Shown here in pieces: positions 16,847-24,463 of a DNA stretch of 36,852 bases. Positions within the stretch are counted from its first letter, which is position 1. Each line of letters starts with the position of its first letter. This DNA is from Methanobacteriota archaeon (GTDB lineage: Archaea > Thermoplasmatota > Poseidoniia > Poseidoniales > Poseidoniaceae). Made by a program: the position numbers and the translations under genes. Under the pieces are notes generated by a model that had not been told where the DNA came from, searched no databases, and saw only the letters and a program-made list of their open reading frames with translations. The stretch lies in assembly GCA_002719815.1 (NCBI GenBank), contig PBET01000033.1, positions 1-36,852 of the forward strand. Reading direction: 5' to 3'.

Positions 16847-17194
16847 TTATTCGTCAAAGCGCATGAGCAAGTCGTCATCAATCGTGCCGTTCTTGAGATT
16901 CTCAATCAACGATTTGATGTCAATATCTGGTGACAATCGATACCATGTCCCTTCAGGATAAACGACACATGCAACCCCATTCTCACAAAAATCAAGACAA
17001 CCTGACTTCTGGATTCGAATGTTTTCAAGTCCTTGTTCACGACCTGCAGCTTTGATGGCTGAAAGCAACTCAAGACTACCTCTCTTCTTGCAGGAGGGTC
17101 GACTCGCTCCCTCGGGACGTTCATGTCCACAAATGAAAACATGGCGTGCATAGCCAGGCTGGTCACGTCCTTTTGGATCGGTTGGCATGTTCAT
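16847..17194 (-). CDS. Thioredoxin-like [2Fe-2S] ferredoxin
   Basis: This 115-residue protein has the cysteine pattern of thioredoxin-like [2Fe-2S] ferredoxins. The first pair is C-x12-C (FICGHERPEGASRPSC) and the second is C-x3-C (GCLDFCENG). The alternating strands and helices, including YPEGTWYRLSPDIDIKSLIE, fit the fold. It would carry one [2Fe-2S] cluster in the cytoplasm and pass single electrons to an unknown partner. The start ATG at 17192-17194 overlaps the upstream PCD gene stop. A second in-frame ATG lies two codons later. Coupling to a pterin dehydratase-like gene suggests a shared function that I cannot specify. Confidence 0.88.
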   Translation of the reverse strand: MNMPTDPKGRDQPGYARHVFICGHERPEGASRPSCKKRGSLELLSAIKAAGREQGLENIRIQKSGCLDFCENGVACVVYPEGTWYRLSPDIDIKSLIENLKNGTIDDDLLMRFDE

Positions 17195-17460
17195 TCCTCA
17201 ACTGCATTGATGGCTTGAGCAACGTCTATGTCAAGCATCGTGACCTTCCCTTGGTCATGCGTCGTTAGTTCAACAACGACATAACCCCATCCAAAATGCA
17301 GGTCTGCATGGTGATTCTTCGCTTCGCAAATTTCACTGATTTTATCGACAAAGGCCTTTGCTCGAGCAAAGTCTTCGAATTCAAATTCACGCATCAGATG
17401 GTCTTCCTGAATCGACCACCCGTCAGGGATTTCCATATATTCAGCCCCAAAGATGTGCAT
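17191..17460 (-). CDS. Pterin-4a-carbinolamine dehydratase-like protein
   Basis: The 89-residue sequence has the PCD/DCoH signature NHHADLHFGWGYVVVELTTH followed by the DIDVAQAIN helix. The three catalytic histidines (HH and the TTHD His) are present. PCDs dehydrate 4a-hydroxytetrahydrobiopterin during recycling. In organisms without phenylalanine hydroxylase they are often tied to molybdopterin or folate chemistry, so the true role here is open. Two starts are possible. The ATG at 17460 overlaps the upstream gene by 20 nt. Met9 (17436) begins nearer the conserved region and leaves a 4-nt gap. The stop overlaps the [2Fe-2S] gene start by 4 nt. Confidence 0.88.
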   Translation of the reverse strand: MHIFGAEYMEIPDGWSIQEDHLMREFEFEDFARAKAFVDKISEICEAKNHHADLHFGWGYVVVELTTHDQGKVTMLDIDVAQAINAVEE

Positions 17461-17884
17461 CGTCGTTGCCAGTCGTTTCCTTTTCGACTTTTTCGTGCAA
17501 GGTTGAACGTCGCTTCATGTCTTCGCGTTCGAAGGCAAGGAGCTCCTTATCATCGATGTAGGCTGGGCGTGTATGAGCGATGAGTACGATTTGAACAATC
17601 GTATCTCGTGCAATAAATCGCTGAACTCCATCCTCATCAAGAACTTCCAGACTGGTTTTTCCAGATGAAATGAGTCGGCCTCGAACCCATGGGTCTGCAT
17701 CGGGTAGTAGGGCACGTGCATCGATGAGAATTTCGATTAAATCATCTCGACGAAGACCGTTTCTTCGTTCTAAAAGGTCCCCATGATGAACGCTTTGGAG
17801 TTTTTCAAGGGCAGGAGAACCGAGTTCTTTCCACAATCCGAGCGCCCATTCAGGAAGGTCAACCTTGTTGGATTTCTTCGCCAT
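17441..17884 (-). CDS. Conserved-looking hypothetical protein, soluble
   Basis: This 147-residue soluble protein begins MAKKSNKVDLPEWALGLWKE. It has a central predicted alpha/beta region with LRRDDLIEILIDARALLPD and a strand-rich stretch (GRLISSGKTSLEVLDEDGV, QRFIARDTIVQIVLIAHTRP). The C-terminus is a charged helix (EREDMKRRSTLHEKVEKET). No catalytic or metal motif stands out, and I do not recognise the family. It heads the minus-strand group with the PCD-like and [2Fe-2S] genes and overlaps the former. A TATA-like GTTATG lies about 27 nt upstream of the ATG. The coding frame is well supported by length, start and operon position. Confidence 0.75.
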   Translation of the reverse strand: MAKKSNKVDLPEWALGLWKELGSPALEKLQSVHHGDLLERRNGLRRDDLIEILIDARALLPDADPWVRGRLISSGKTSLEVLDEDGVQRFIARDTIVQIVLIAHTRPAYIDDKELLAFEREDMKRRSTLHEKVEKETTGNDDAHLWG

Positions 17885-17995
17885 ATGATTCCCTGCATGG
17901 CGACCCTACATAACCATGTGCAATTTCTAATTTCAATCCATGAACGGGGTGAGGGGTTCATCAAGGGTTGGCGCTCCGCTTGAATCGGGGTTGAC

Positions 17996-19108
17996 ATGAA
18001 AGTCACGTGGCGGCAATTGCCAACGGTCTTGTTCGAGGATGAAGTCCTCGACAAAGCGTTCTCCCGTGCTCGGAAAGCGGCGGACCGTGTTGAAGACCCA
18101 AATCGAGTCTTTCGAACTCGAAAACAAATGACCCGTATGGTCCAAACCGCTGCAGATATCATTCACACGATGTTGAACGAAACGGTTCAAACCTGGCCTT
18201 CACTTGATCAATCACCACAGTTTGATGTGGCGATGATCGAGGCTTGTGTCGGAACCGATGACTATCGCCATCATCTCTCCATGCTTCAATGGGGCGCTTC
18301 ACAAGTGCAAAGGATTGCAACACAAAACAACCGAAAAATCATACGAACAGCACGTATTGAATTAATGCATGAAGCTCGAAGAGAAGCCTATGGTCGAATC
18401 GGTTCCATCATGGGGCGTGTAGGTCCGTCGTTGAAGTGGCTGAACGAATCCAGAGAGATCCTCAAAGCACTTCCACAAATTGATAGCAGCCTACCTGTCA
18501 TCGTCGTGTGTGGTGCGCCAAATGTTGGTAAATCTGCCTTCATCAGTGCTTTATCATCGGGCAACATGGAAGTGAATCATTACCCGTTCACAACGAAACA
18601 AATCCACATCGGCCACTTTACCCATCGTCGTTTGCAACATCAAATGGTCGATACGCCGGGTCTGCTCGATCGTCCAATGCATGAACGAAATTCGATTGAA
18701 TTGCAAGCGATTGCTGCCTTAGAGCATATTGGAAGTTTGGTATTGTTTTTGATCGATAAAACCGAGAGTTGTGGCATGTCTTGGGAAGACCAAATGAATC
18801 TCCTCGAAGATGTTGAACGTCTTCTTCCTGGTACAGAACTGTTGGTTGTGAGTTCCAAAGCAGATGCGCTTAAGCCATTGCCATCCGATTGGGATTTGGT
18901 ACAAGAAGCTGAACAACGATGGCGAGACAATGGTTCTCAAGGCCAACCAAAGTTACCGCTTCTTTACGATGATGAAGGTCGACCGACAATGAGTGCTTTG
19001 GAGAATGTTGGTCTTGACGCACTAAGACTTGAAGTGGTTCGCAAGGTCAAAGATGCTGAGGTTGTTGATCCACTTACGCTACCAGAAGGATGGCATCGAA
19101 CAAGCTAG
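17996..19108 (+). CDS. NOG1-family GTPase
   Basis: This 370-residue OBG-superfamily GTPase matches archaeal NOG1 proteins, which act in large ribosomal subunit assembly. The N-terminal helical domain (about 1-160) is typical of NOG1. The G domain shows G1 at VVCGAPNVGKSAFISALS, the Switch I region YPFTTKQIHIGHF, G3 at VDTPGLLDR, and a G4-like SSKADAL in place of the usual NKxD. The eukaryotic C-terminal extension is absent, as expected for archaea. The ATG at 17996 has a GGGGTTG element upstream. The gene converges on the DUF2116-like gene with 2 nt between stops. Confidence 0.93.
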   Translation: MKVTWRQLPTVLFEDEVLDKAFSRARKAADRVEDPNRVFRTRKQMTRMVQTAADIIHTMLNETVQTWPSLDQSPQFDVAMIEACVGTDDYRHHLSMLQWGASQVQRIATQNNRKIIRTARIELMHEARREAYGRIGSIMGRVGPSLKWLNESREILKALPQIDSSLPVIVVCGAPNVGKSAFISALSSGNMEVNHYPFTTKQIHIGHFTHRRLQHQMVDTPGLLDRPMHERNSIELQAIAALEHIGSLVLFLIDKTESCGMSWEDQMNLLEDVERLLPGTELLVVSSKADALKPLPSDWDLVQEAEQRWRDNGSQGQPKLPLLYDDEGRPTMSALENVGLDALRLEVVRKVKDAEVVDPLTLPEGWHRTS

Positions 19109-19110
19109 GT

Positions 19111-19380
19111 TTACATCAACCGGGCGAGCACTGGAAGGATGGTCAAAAAGGCGAAAATGCCGAAGAACACCAACATCCAAACGCGCATGCGTTCCTTATT
19201 CTTCTCATCCTTCTCGTATTTCTTGATACAATCCGGATCTTTACAGACACGTTCTTCGGCTTTTGGCGAAATATCAATGCCACAAACACGACAATGCTTG
19301 TGTGAAGGAATGTGTGCCTGCGCTTTGGAACGCTTTGGCATGTTCTTGACTTTCTGCTTCACAGCTGATGCATCGACCAT
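19111..19380 (-). CDS. DUF2116-like zinc-ribbon, tail-anchored membrane protein
   Basis: The ATG at 19378-19380 gives 89 residues and lies 4 nt after the pyrH stop. The ORF-track start further upstream would overlap pyrH by about 90 nt and is not credible. A basic N-terminus precedes a treble-clef-like zinc ribbon (HCRVCGIDISPKAEERVC, then DPDC). A charged helix follows, and a single C-terminal membrane span (VWMLVFFGIFAFLTILPVLA) ends the protein. This layout matches the small archaeal DUF2116 family of unknown function. The zinc ribbon should face the cytoplasm. Co-transcription with pyrH is very likely. Confidence 0.85.
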   Translation of the reverse strand: MVDASAVKQKVKNMPKRSKAQAHIPSHKHCRVCGIDISPKAEERVCKDPDCIKKYEKDEKNKERMRVWMLVFFGIFAFLTILPVLARLM

Positions 19381-19384
19381 CGAA

Positions 19385-20086
19385 TCACTCCGGTTGAACC
19401 AAGGTTCCTTCGAATGGCCGTCCTTCCAATGCATCTTCAATTCGACGGATATCTCGACCATCGAGCACGCCAATTCTCAACCCGCATTCAATTGCCCATT
19501 GAACGGCAATAGGGTCAACTGCAGCGCTTTGACCAGGATCAAGAGCCTCTTTCCCTGTAATCTCTTGAAGTTCTGAAAGCGTGAGCATGTCAATCGGCTC
19601 AGCGTCATCATTGGTACGGGGATCTGCTGTGTATACGTGCGATACATTGGTTGCAATGATGACATTTGCAGCACCTGAATCCCGAGCGAAGGCTACACTC
19701 ACCGCATCGGTGGTATGGCCTGGTTTGGTCCCGCCCATCACAACAACATCAAATCGTTCGAAGAGTGTAGCAGCAGTATCGGTACTTGTTGGAACAACAT
19801 CCGCTACGTTGCAGCCGATTTCTGCCAACATCGTTTGAAGGATTGTTGCATTCAACCGTGTTGCAGCAATGCCGATTTCATCGAGTTGATATCGGTCTTT
19901 GACAAGATGTTCTGCCAGTTGAATCCCATCTCGTGCAGGTTTTCCCCCACCAATGACCAAACCGATTTTGCGTCCATTCCCTTCGAGATGAACAATGGTC
20001 TGTCGAAGTTGACCGAGCCATGTCTTGACATCATGGTCGCCATAGAGGAGCGAGCCTCCCAATGCGATGATGGCTGGTGCGACCAT
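19385..20086 (-). CDS. pyrH: UMP kinase (archaeal type)
   Basis: PyrH phosphorylates UMP to UDP with ATP, the first step from UMP to all pyrimidine nucleotides. The 233-residue protein has the amino-acid-kinase fold with ALGGSLL at the N-terminus, the nucleotide loop IGLVIGGGKPARDG, the UMP-site segment EIGIAATRLNATIL, VVMGGTKPGHTTDAVS, and ATNVSHVYTADPRTNDDAEP followed by PGQSAAVDPIAVQ. Length and motifs are archaeal rather than bacterial. The ATG at 20084-20086 lies inside a long inverted repeat, and a TATA-like CATAAG lies about 27 nt upstream. The DUF2116-like gene follows by 4 nt. Confidence 0.95.
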   Translation of the reverse strand: MVAPAIIALGGSLLYGDHDVKTWLGQLRQTIVHLEGNGRKIGLVIGGGKPARDGIQLAEHLVKDRYQLDEIGIAATRLNATILQTMLAEIGCNVADVVPTSTDTAATLFERFDVVVMGGTKPGHTTDAVSVAFARDSGAANVIIATNVSHVYTADPRTNDDAEPIDMLTLSELQEITGKEALDPGQSAAVDPIAVQWAIECGLRIGVLDGRDIRRIEDALEGRPFEGTLVQPE

Positions 20087-20116
20087 AGAAACGCCTCGAC
20101 AAGGCGTTTCTTATGG
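20083..20116 (-). promoter_or_regulatory. 14-bp inverted repeat covering the pyrH start codon and TATA-like element
   Basis: On the plus strand the left arm CCATAGAAACGCCT pairs with AGGCGTTTC-(t)-TATGG across a CGACA loop. This gives 14 pairs with one bulged base. In pyrH mRNA the 3' arm contains the start codon ATG, so the stem could block translation. If the transcript is leaderless, the same sequence would be a DNA operator spanning the CATAAG TATA-like element to the start site. Confidence 0.6.
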
Positions 20117-20159
20117 CTTGTCCTACGAAATTCAAGGCGAGAGTTGAAAACCCTTGGTC

Positions 20160-20182
20160 CGACCCCAACAGACAGGGGGTCG
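20160..20182 (+). promoter_or_regulatory. Inverted repeat masking the likely prf1 ribosome-binding site
   Basis: CGACCCC pairs with GGGGTCG across a 9-nt loop. The 3' arm is the only Shine-Dalgarno-like sequence near prf1 and ends 4 nt before the GTG start at 20187. It could act as an RBS-masking hairpin. An operator role is the alternative. Confidence 0.45.
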
Positions 20183-20186
20183 AAAC

Positions 20187-21434
20187 GTGTCAGATGATGG
20201 TGAACTCGCAACGCGTCGGCTTCGCCTCAAACTTGCGCTTGAGGACCTGCGAGAAATGAAGGGGTTTGGTACTGAACTCGTCACGGTTATTATTCCGCCA
20301 GACCGACAAATTAGTGATGCTCGTTCATTGCTTCAAAATGAGCATGGGCAGGCAGCCAACATTAAGTCCAAGTCCACTCGAAAGAATGTACAAGGGGCGA
20401 TTGAATCAGCAATATCGTCGCTCTCTCGTTTCAAAACACCCGGAGAGCGAGGCATTGCTCTGTTTACAGGGGCGATTATTGTTGGTAATAATAAGACACG
20501 GCAAACAACCGTCGTCATCGATGATCCTCCTCAGGAATTGCTTTCATTCCGTTATCGATGCGACTCAACGTTCGAATTAACGCAACTTGAGGATATGCTC
20601 GTCGATAAGCGGTCCTATGGTTTGTTTGTCATCGATCGTTCTGAAGCAGCGTATGGTATCGCCTCAGGAAAACGGATTCACGTTCAGGAGCATCTCGTTT
20701 CCAACATTATGGGCAAACACCGACAAGGAGGTCAGTCTGCCCAACGTTTTGAGCGATTGATCGAAGAAGCGGCTCATAATTTCTTTAAGCGAGCGACTGA
20801 ACACGCATGTTCCTATTGGCTTCCGAATCTCGAAAACATTCAGGCCATCATTATCGGTGGGCCAGGGGCAACCAAGGACTATGTTGTTCGCAATGATTAC
20901 TTCCATCATGAAATTGCTAAAAAAATTGCTAAGACGCATTTCGATGTTGGTTATTCCAACGAATCTGGCGTTCGTGAACTTGTCGATAATGCGGGTGCAT
21001 TGATGGGTGAGATTGAATTGGATGCTGAGCGGCAAATCATGAATCGATTCCTAGCTGAATTGATCAAACCTCAGCCACGAGCAACCTACGGTGAGATGAT
21101 GCTACGTCAGGCGCTTGAACAGGGTGCAGTCGATACACTCCTCATCTCTGAGAATATGCGAAAGAATTCAGTGGAAATCGAATGCGGAGGCTGCGGTCAT
21201 ACGTGGACTGCATCGGTTGCTCGGACCGAGGAACTTCCAGAATGCCCTTCATGTGGAGTAAGTAATGACTCACATAAGGAACTATCCAACATCTCTTTGA
21301 TCGATGTTCTCAGTGAAATGGCTGCAAAATCAAACAGTGAAATTGCGTTCATTTCAATCGATACTGAAGAAGGTGCACAACTTGCACATGGTTTTGGCGG
21401 CCTCGCTGCAATCCTTCGTTATCCAATGATGTGA
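20187..21434 (+). CDS. prf1: Peptide chain release factor aRF1
   Basis: aRF1 recognises all three stop codons and triggers peptide release. From the GTG at 20187 the product is 415 residues, the usual length. The TTG at 20154 used in the ORF track adds 11 residues without support. Domain 1 has NIKS at 58-61 and the YxCxxxF stop-codon motif as YRCDSTF at 123-129. Domain 2 has GGQ at 181-183 (GKHRQGGQSAQRF). Domain 3 carries a small Cys4 element (ECGGCGHTW and ECPSCGVS), like other archaeal homologues. argS begins 9 nt after the stop, so the two are probably co-transcribed. Confidence 0.97.
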   Translation: MSDDGELATRRLRLKLALEDLREMKGFGTELVTVIIPPDRQISDARSLLQNEHGQAANIKSKSTRKNVQGAIESAISSLSRFKTPGERGIALFTGAIIVGNNKTRQTTVVIDDPPQELLSFRYRCDSTFELTQLEDMLVDKRSYGLFVIDRSEAAYGIASGKRIHVQEHLVSNIMGKHRQGGQSAQRFERLIEEAAHNFFKRATEHACSYWLPNLENIQAIIIGGPGATKDYVVRNDYFHHEIAKKIAKTHFDVGYSNESGVRELVDNAGALMGEIELDAERQIMNRFLAELIKPQPRATYGEMMLRQALEQGAVDTLLISENMRKNSVEIECGGCGHTWTASVARTEELPECPSCGVSNDSHKELSNISLIDVLSEMAAKSNSEIAFISIDTEEGAQLAHGFGGLAAILRYPMM

Positions 21435-21443
21435 GGTGTTGAA

Positions 21444-23213
21444 TTGAGAGTACTTGAAACCGTCATTTCTTCACATCTTGCGGATCTTCTCTCCAAGAAA
21501 GGTCTCGAAAAATCCACTTGGGCATCGATGTTGCAGCCGAGTCGAGAAGCGAGTCAAGGTGATTTGACCTTGCCTTGCTTTCCATTTGCTTCAATGTTGA
21601 AGATGGCCCCACAAGCGATTGCTGATGAACTCGCAGCTTCGTTCCCAGACATTGATGCCTTACTCGATGTCACTTCGATGAATGGGTATCTGAATTTCAT
21701 CGCCAACCCGGAATGGCTCGCAGACACGGTCCTTTCAGGACAGATTCATGTTGGAAATGCGCTTGAGAATACGGGTAAGACTGAAGAACAAGTTCTGATT
21801 GAACACACTTCTGCAAATCCAAACGGTCCTTTCCACGTTGGACGTGCACGTAACGCCATCTTAGGCGATACGTTGGTTCGCCTCAATCGTCTGCATGGTA
21901 ATGATGTCCGTGCAGAATACTATGTTGATGATATGGGGAAACAGGTCGGTGTCCTTGCCTGGGCCCTTGACAATCTCAGTGAAGATGATGTGAATGAACT
22001 CCTTTCTGAGCGAGAACCGCCTTCAGAGCGATGGTTAACGAAGGCAGATCATCAGCGTGTCCGATGGTATCAAGCTGCGCAAGTGTTGCGAAAGGATGCT
22101 GATGAGGATCGAAAAGCGCAGATCGAGCAAGACATTGGAGCGCTCGTCCATGCCAGTGAACATGGCGATGTTGCTGTGTTGGAATCCTTTGAGTCCGCAT
22201 ATACGCCTGTGCTGGACGGGATGCTTGCAACGCTTTCACGTCTTGGGATATCCTATGACACTTTCACCAAAGAATCGAGATTTGTTGTTGATGGAACCGT
22301 TGCAGAATTGATGGAAACATTGGATGCGTTGGACATTGCAGGTACAGCCGACAACGGTGCTGGTTTCCTCGATCTTGGTCAACGTGGTCTGAAAGGAAAG
22401 ACTGAATTCTTCTATAGAAGAGGTGATGGTTCAAGTCTTTATGCGACTCGAGACGTTGCGTACCACATGTGGAAATGGGGCGAATCAAATCGTCTTGTCA
22501 ACGTGCTTGGTGAAGATCACAAATTGCAAGCCAAGCAGGTAGGCCTCACGCTTGAAGAACTTGGCCAACAGCGTCCTGAAGTCCTGTTTTATTCCTTCAT
22601 CAAACTGCCTGAAGGCAAGATGAGTACACGTCAAGGCAATGTTGTCTTCATGGACGACCTTCTCGAGGAAGCACATGCACAAGCCTCCGCAGTTGTTCGA
22701 GAATTGCGACCGGAATACGATGATGCGAAGGTTTCTCTCATCGCTGAAGCGGTTGGAACTGCAGCAGTTCGGTTCAACATCATCAAAGTCAGTCCAGAAA
22801 AAGGGTTCACGTTCCGATGGGAAGAAGCACTTGCCTTTGAGGCAGGATCTGCACCATTCATCATGTATGCACATACTCGTGCGTGTTCAATTGCGAAGCG
22901 TGCCAGCGACCTTCCTTCAACACCCGTCACACGACCAAGTGTGGATGCTATGCCTGAAGGATTGGTTGCCTTGCTTCGTCTCATGTGCACGCACAACGAT
23001 GTGCTCGGACGCTCGGTTCGTGAACAAAAAGCACATCTCTTTGCTCTTCACATGCTTGAACTTGCAACTTCGTACAATGGCTTCTATCGTGATTGTCCCG
23101 TTGTACGCGATGGTCAAGTTGATGGATTCGCTTATGCAATCAGCGAAATGGCTCGAAACTTGATGCGCACTGGTCTTGAAGGACTTGGAATTACGCCAAT
23201 TGAAGAGATGTAA
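21444..23213 (+). CDS. argS: Arginyl-tRNA synthetase
   Basis: ArgS charges tRNA-Arg using ATP. At 589 residues it shows the ArgRS N-terminal Add1-like domain (1-100) and the catalytic core with EHTSANPNGPFHVGRARNAI. The HIGH motif reads HVGR here, a variant I believe occurs in other archaeal ArgRS. YYVDDMGKQVG and the KMSKS-equivalent GKMSTRQGNVV follow. The C-terminal part is the anticodon-binding DALR domain, ending ELATSYNGFYRDCPV and beyond. The start is a TTG at 21444, preceded by GAGGTG, which is a good ribosome-binding site. The TAA stop abuts the stop of the convergent downstream gene (TAATCA). Confidence 0.96.
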   Translation: MRVLETVISSHLADLLSKKGLEKSTWASMLQPSREASQGDLTLPCFPFASMLKMAPQAIADELAASFPDIDALLDVTSMNGYLNFIANPEWLADTVLSGQIHVGNALENTGKTEEQVLIEHTSANPNGPFHVGRARNAILGDTLVRLNRLHGNDVRAEYYVDDMGKQVGVLAWALDNLSEDDVNELLSEREPPSERWLTKADHQRVRWYQAAQVLRKDADEDRKAQIEQDIGALVHASEHGDVAVLESFESAYTPVLDGMLATLSRLGISYDTFTKESRFVVDGTVAELMETLDALDIAGTADNGAGFLDLGQRGLKGKTEFFYRRGDGSSLYATRDVAYHMWKWGESNRLVNVLGEDHKLQAKQVGLTLEELGQQRPEVLFYSFIKLPEGKMSTRQGNVVFMDDLLEEAHAQASAVVRELRPEYDDAKVSLIAEAVGTAAVRFNIIKVSPEKGFTFRWEEALAFEAGSAPFIMYAHTRACSIAKRASDLPSTPVTRPSVDAMPEGLVALLRLMCTHNDVLGRSVREQKAHLFALHMLELATSYNGFYRDCPVVRDGQVDGFAYAISEMARNLMRTGLEGLGITPIEEM

Positions 23214-23720
23214 TCATTCAGTTTGCTGATTGGATGATGCATACATCGCTTGTGTTACAGTATCTGGATGTTCATCGGTAGCTGCGAGGACATCCGCACC
23301 AATCGTTCGCAGTTCATTGTACGCTTCTTCGATCTCTTTGACTTGTTTCAAGAATCGAAGTGGTGGCCAGCCACAATCGATAATCTCGGGGTCGACTGTA
23401 CTCTGTTCAATCCAAGCTGAACATTGTGAACCATAGCAAAGTGCAGAGAGGTGTTCCAAGTCCACCCAAAAGGTTCGTCGTTGACAGACGGGACAGATTT
23501 TTCCTTCAAGTGTGGAGAGAACGGTCATCCCATCCTCACCAACGACATCAACGTCCCAAGCGATTATGGTCGCCTGTTGGAGGTTCATTTGCTCACTTTT
23601 GCCAAGAAAGGTCTTCATGACCTCCCAGGCGATTTGTTCAGTACTGAAACAACCTAGGCCAATCGCGTTCCCATCCGCTTCAAGGACGGATGGAACAAAC
23701 ACACGCTTGGGTGAATCCAT
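23214..23720 (-). CDS. Unknown protein with a Cys-rich putative metal site
   Basis: Starting at the ATG at 23718-23720 the product is 168 residues. The ORF track begins at a GTG at 23786, which would overlap folB by 13 nt and adds a non-conserved-looking lead. The protein opens MDSPKRVFVPSVLEADGNAI. It has an acidic central strand region (ATIIAWDVDVVGEDGMTVLS), then CPVC and a later C-x5-C (CYGSQC as C-x4-C) that could bind zinc. It ends in a charged helix and a polar tail. I recognise no family. It is last in the dut-lipB-ubiX-peptidase-parvulin-folB group and converges directly on argS. Confidence 0.65.
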   Translation of the reverse strand: MDSPKRVFVPSVLEADGNAIGLGCFSTEQIAWEVMKTFLGKSEQMNLQQATIIAWDVDVVGEDGMTVLSTLEGKICPVCQRRTFWVDLEHLSALCYGSQCSAWIEQSTVDPEIIDCGWPPLRFLKQVKEIEEAYNELRTIGADVLAATDEHPDTVTQAMYASSNQQTE

Positions 23721-23773
23721 GCATCGCCTTGAAACCCAAGGCCTTTGAATGCTCGCATATTTGTTGTAAAGAT

Positions 23774-24139
23774 TCAACGATTCCACGTGTATTCGATAAA
23801 AGGCAATCCACCCGGATGCGGAAGAGGCGCTTCAGGCTTCTCAATTCTGATGAAGATTGTTTCAACATTGCTTGATTGTTGAATAATTTCAGATATTTGT
23901 ACCGCCATCGATTCCAGTAGTCGAATTGGTGGAGAATCAAGAACGATGGCATCAATGGCAGATTGCAGTTGTGCATAATCCAACGTGGTTCCGAGTTGAC
24001 CATCTTCAATGGGTCCTGAAAGGTCAACTCGAATCGAGATGTTGAACGGTTGTGCACGCTCATGCTCTTCGTCAAAATAGCCATGAATGCCATGAACAAG
24101 ATAGTCATCAAGTCCAACCGAGATTGGCAAAGTGATCAC
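23774..24139 (-). CDS. folB: Dihydroneopterin aldolase
   Basis: FolB cleaves 7,8-dihydroneopterin to 6-hydroxymethyl-dihydropterin and glycolaldehyde, upstream of FolP. This 121-residue protein matches the bacterial-type family. It has VHGIHGYFDEEHERAQPFNI with the active-site Glu region, TTLDYAQLQSAID, LLESMAVQISEII, and the C-terminal RIEKPEAPLPHPGG with the catalytic Lys. The start ATG at 24137-24139 overlaps the parvulin stop as ATGA, so translation is coupled. Most archaea use an unrelated enzyme for this step, which makes a bacterial-type FolB notable here. Confidence 0.9.
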   Translation of the reverse strand: MITLPISVGLDDYLVHGIHGYFDEEHERAQPFNISIRVDLSGPIEDGQLGTTLDYAQLQSAIDAIVLDSPPIRLLESMAVQISEIIQQSSNVETIFIRIEKPEAPLPHPGGLPFIEYTWNR

Positions 24140-24426
24140 TCCTCATCGCGCTCATGAACCCAGATCAGATGATACCCGAATTGAGTTTTGACCGGTGATG
24201 AGACTGTCTTGAGTGGTGTACTCCAGACTGCCTCCTCAAATTCACGGACCATGTTGCCTTTACGGAACCAACCAAGGTCACCGCCACGTTGGGAAGATGG
24301 GCAGGTGGATTTCTTTCGCGCAAATTTCTGAAAATCCTTGAGCTTTCCAATCTTTTCTGAAATTTGAACCGCCTCGGATTTTGAAGCCACCAAAATGTGT
24401 GAAGCGTGTGCGCTTGGTTTTACCAT
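24136..24426 (-). CDS. Parvulin-type peptidyl-prolyl isomerase
   Basis: This 96-residue protein is a stand-alone parvulin (PpiC/rotamase) domain. It catalyses cis-trans isomerisation of Xaa-Pro bonds. Family motifs are clear: ASHILVASKSEAV at the N-terminus, the CPSSQRGGDLGWFRKGNMV segment, EFEEAVW, and the closing PVKTQFGYHLIWVHE. There is no signal peptide or anchor, so it should be cytoplasmic like the small archaeal and bacterial parvulins. It lies 37 nt downstream of the M28 peptidase and is coupled to folB by a 4-nt overlap. A functional link with either neighbour is not evident. Confidence 0.95.
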   Translation of the reverse strand: MVKPSAHASHILVASKSEAVQISEKIGKLKDFQKFARKKSTCPSSQRGGDLGWFRKGNMVREFEEAVWSTPLKTVSSPVKTQFGYHLIWVHERDEE

Positions 24427-24463
24427 AACCTGCCGACTCGCAACGCCTTCTTGAACTCAACGC

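Noticed and set aside
20154-20186. TTG start for prf1 giving 11 extra residues
   Set aside because: The GTG at 20187 gives the family length and has a GGGGGT element before it. The extra residues look like leader sequence.
20175-20186. GGGGGTCGAAAC resembling a tRNA T-loop
   Set aside because: No matching acceptor, anticodon or D arms lie around it, and the pairing partner forms a simple stem.
21834-21845. HVGR in place of HIGH in ArgS as a possible defect
   Set aside because: The rest of the motif and the KMSTR loop are intact, and I recall this variant in other archaeal ArgRS, so it is not evidence of inactivation.
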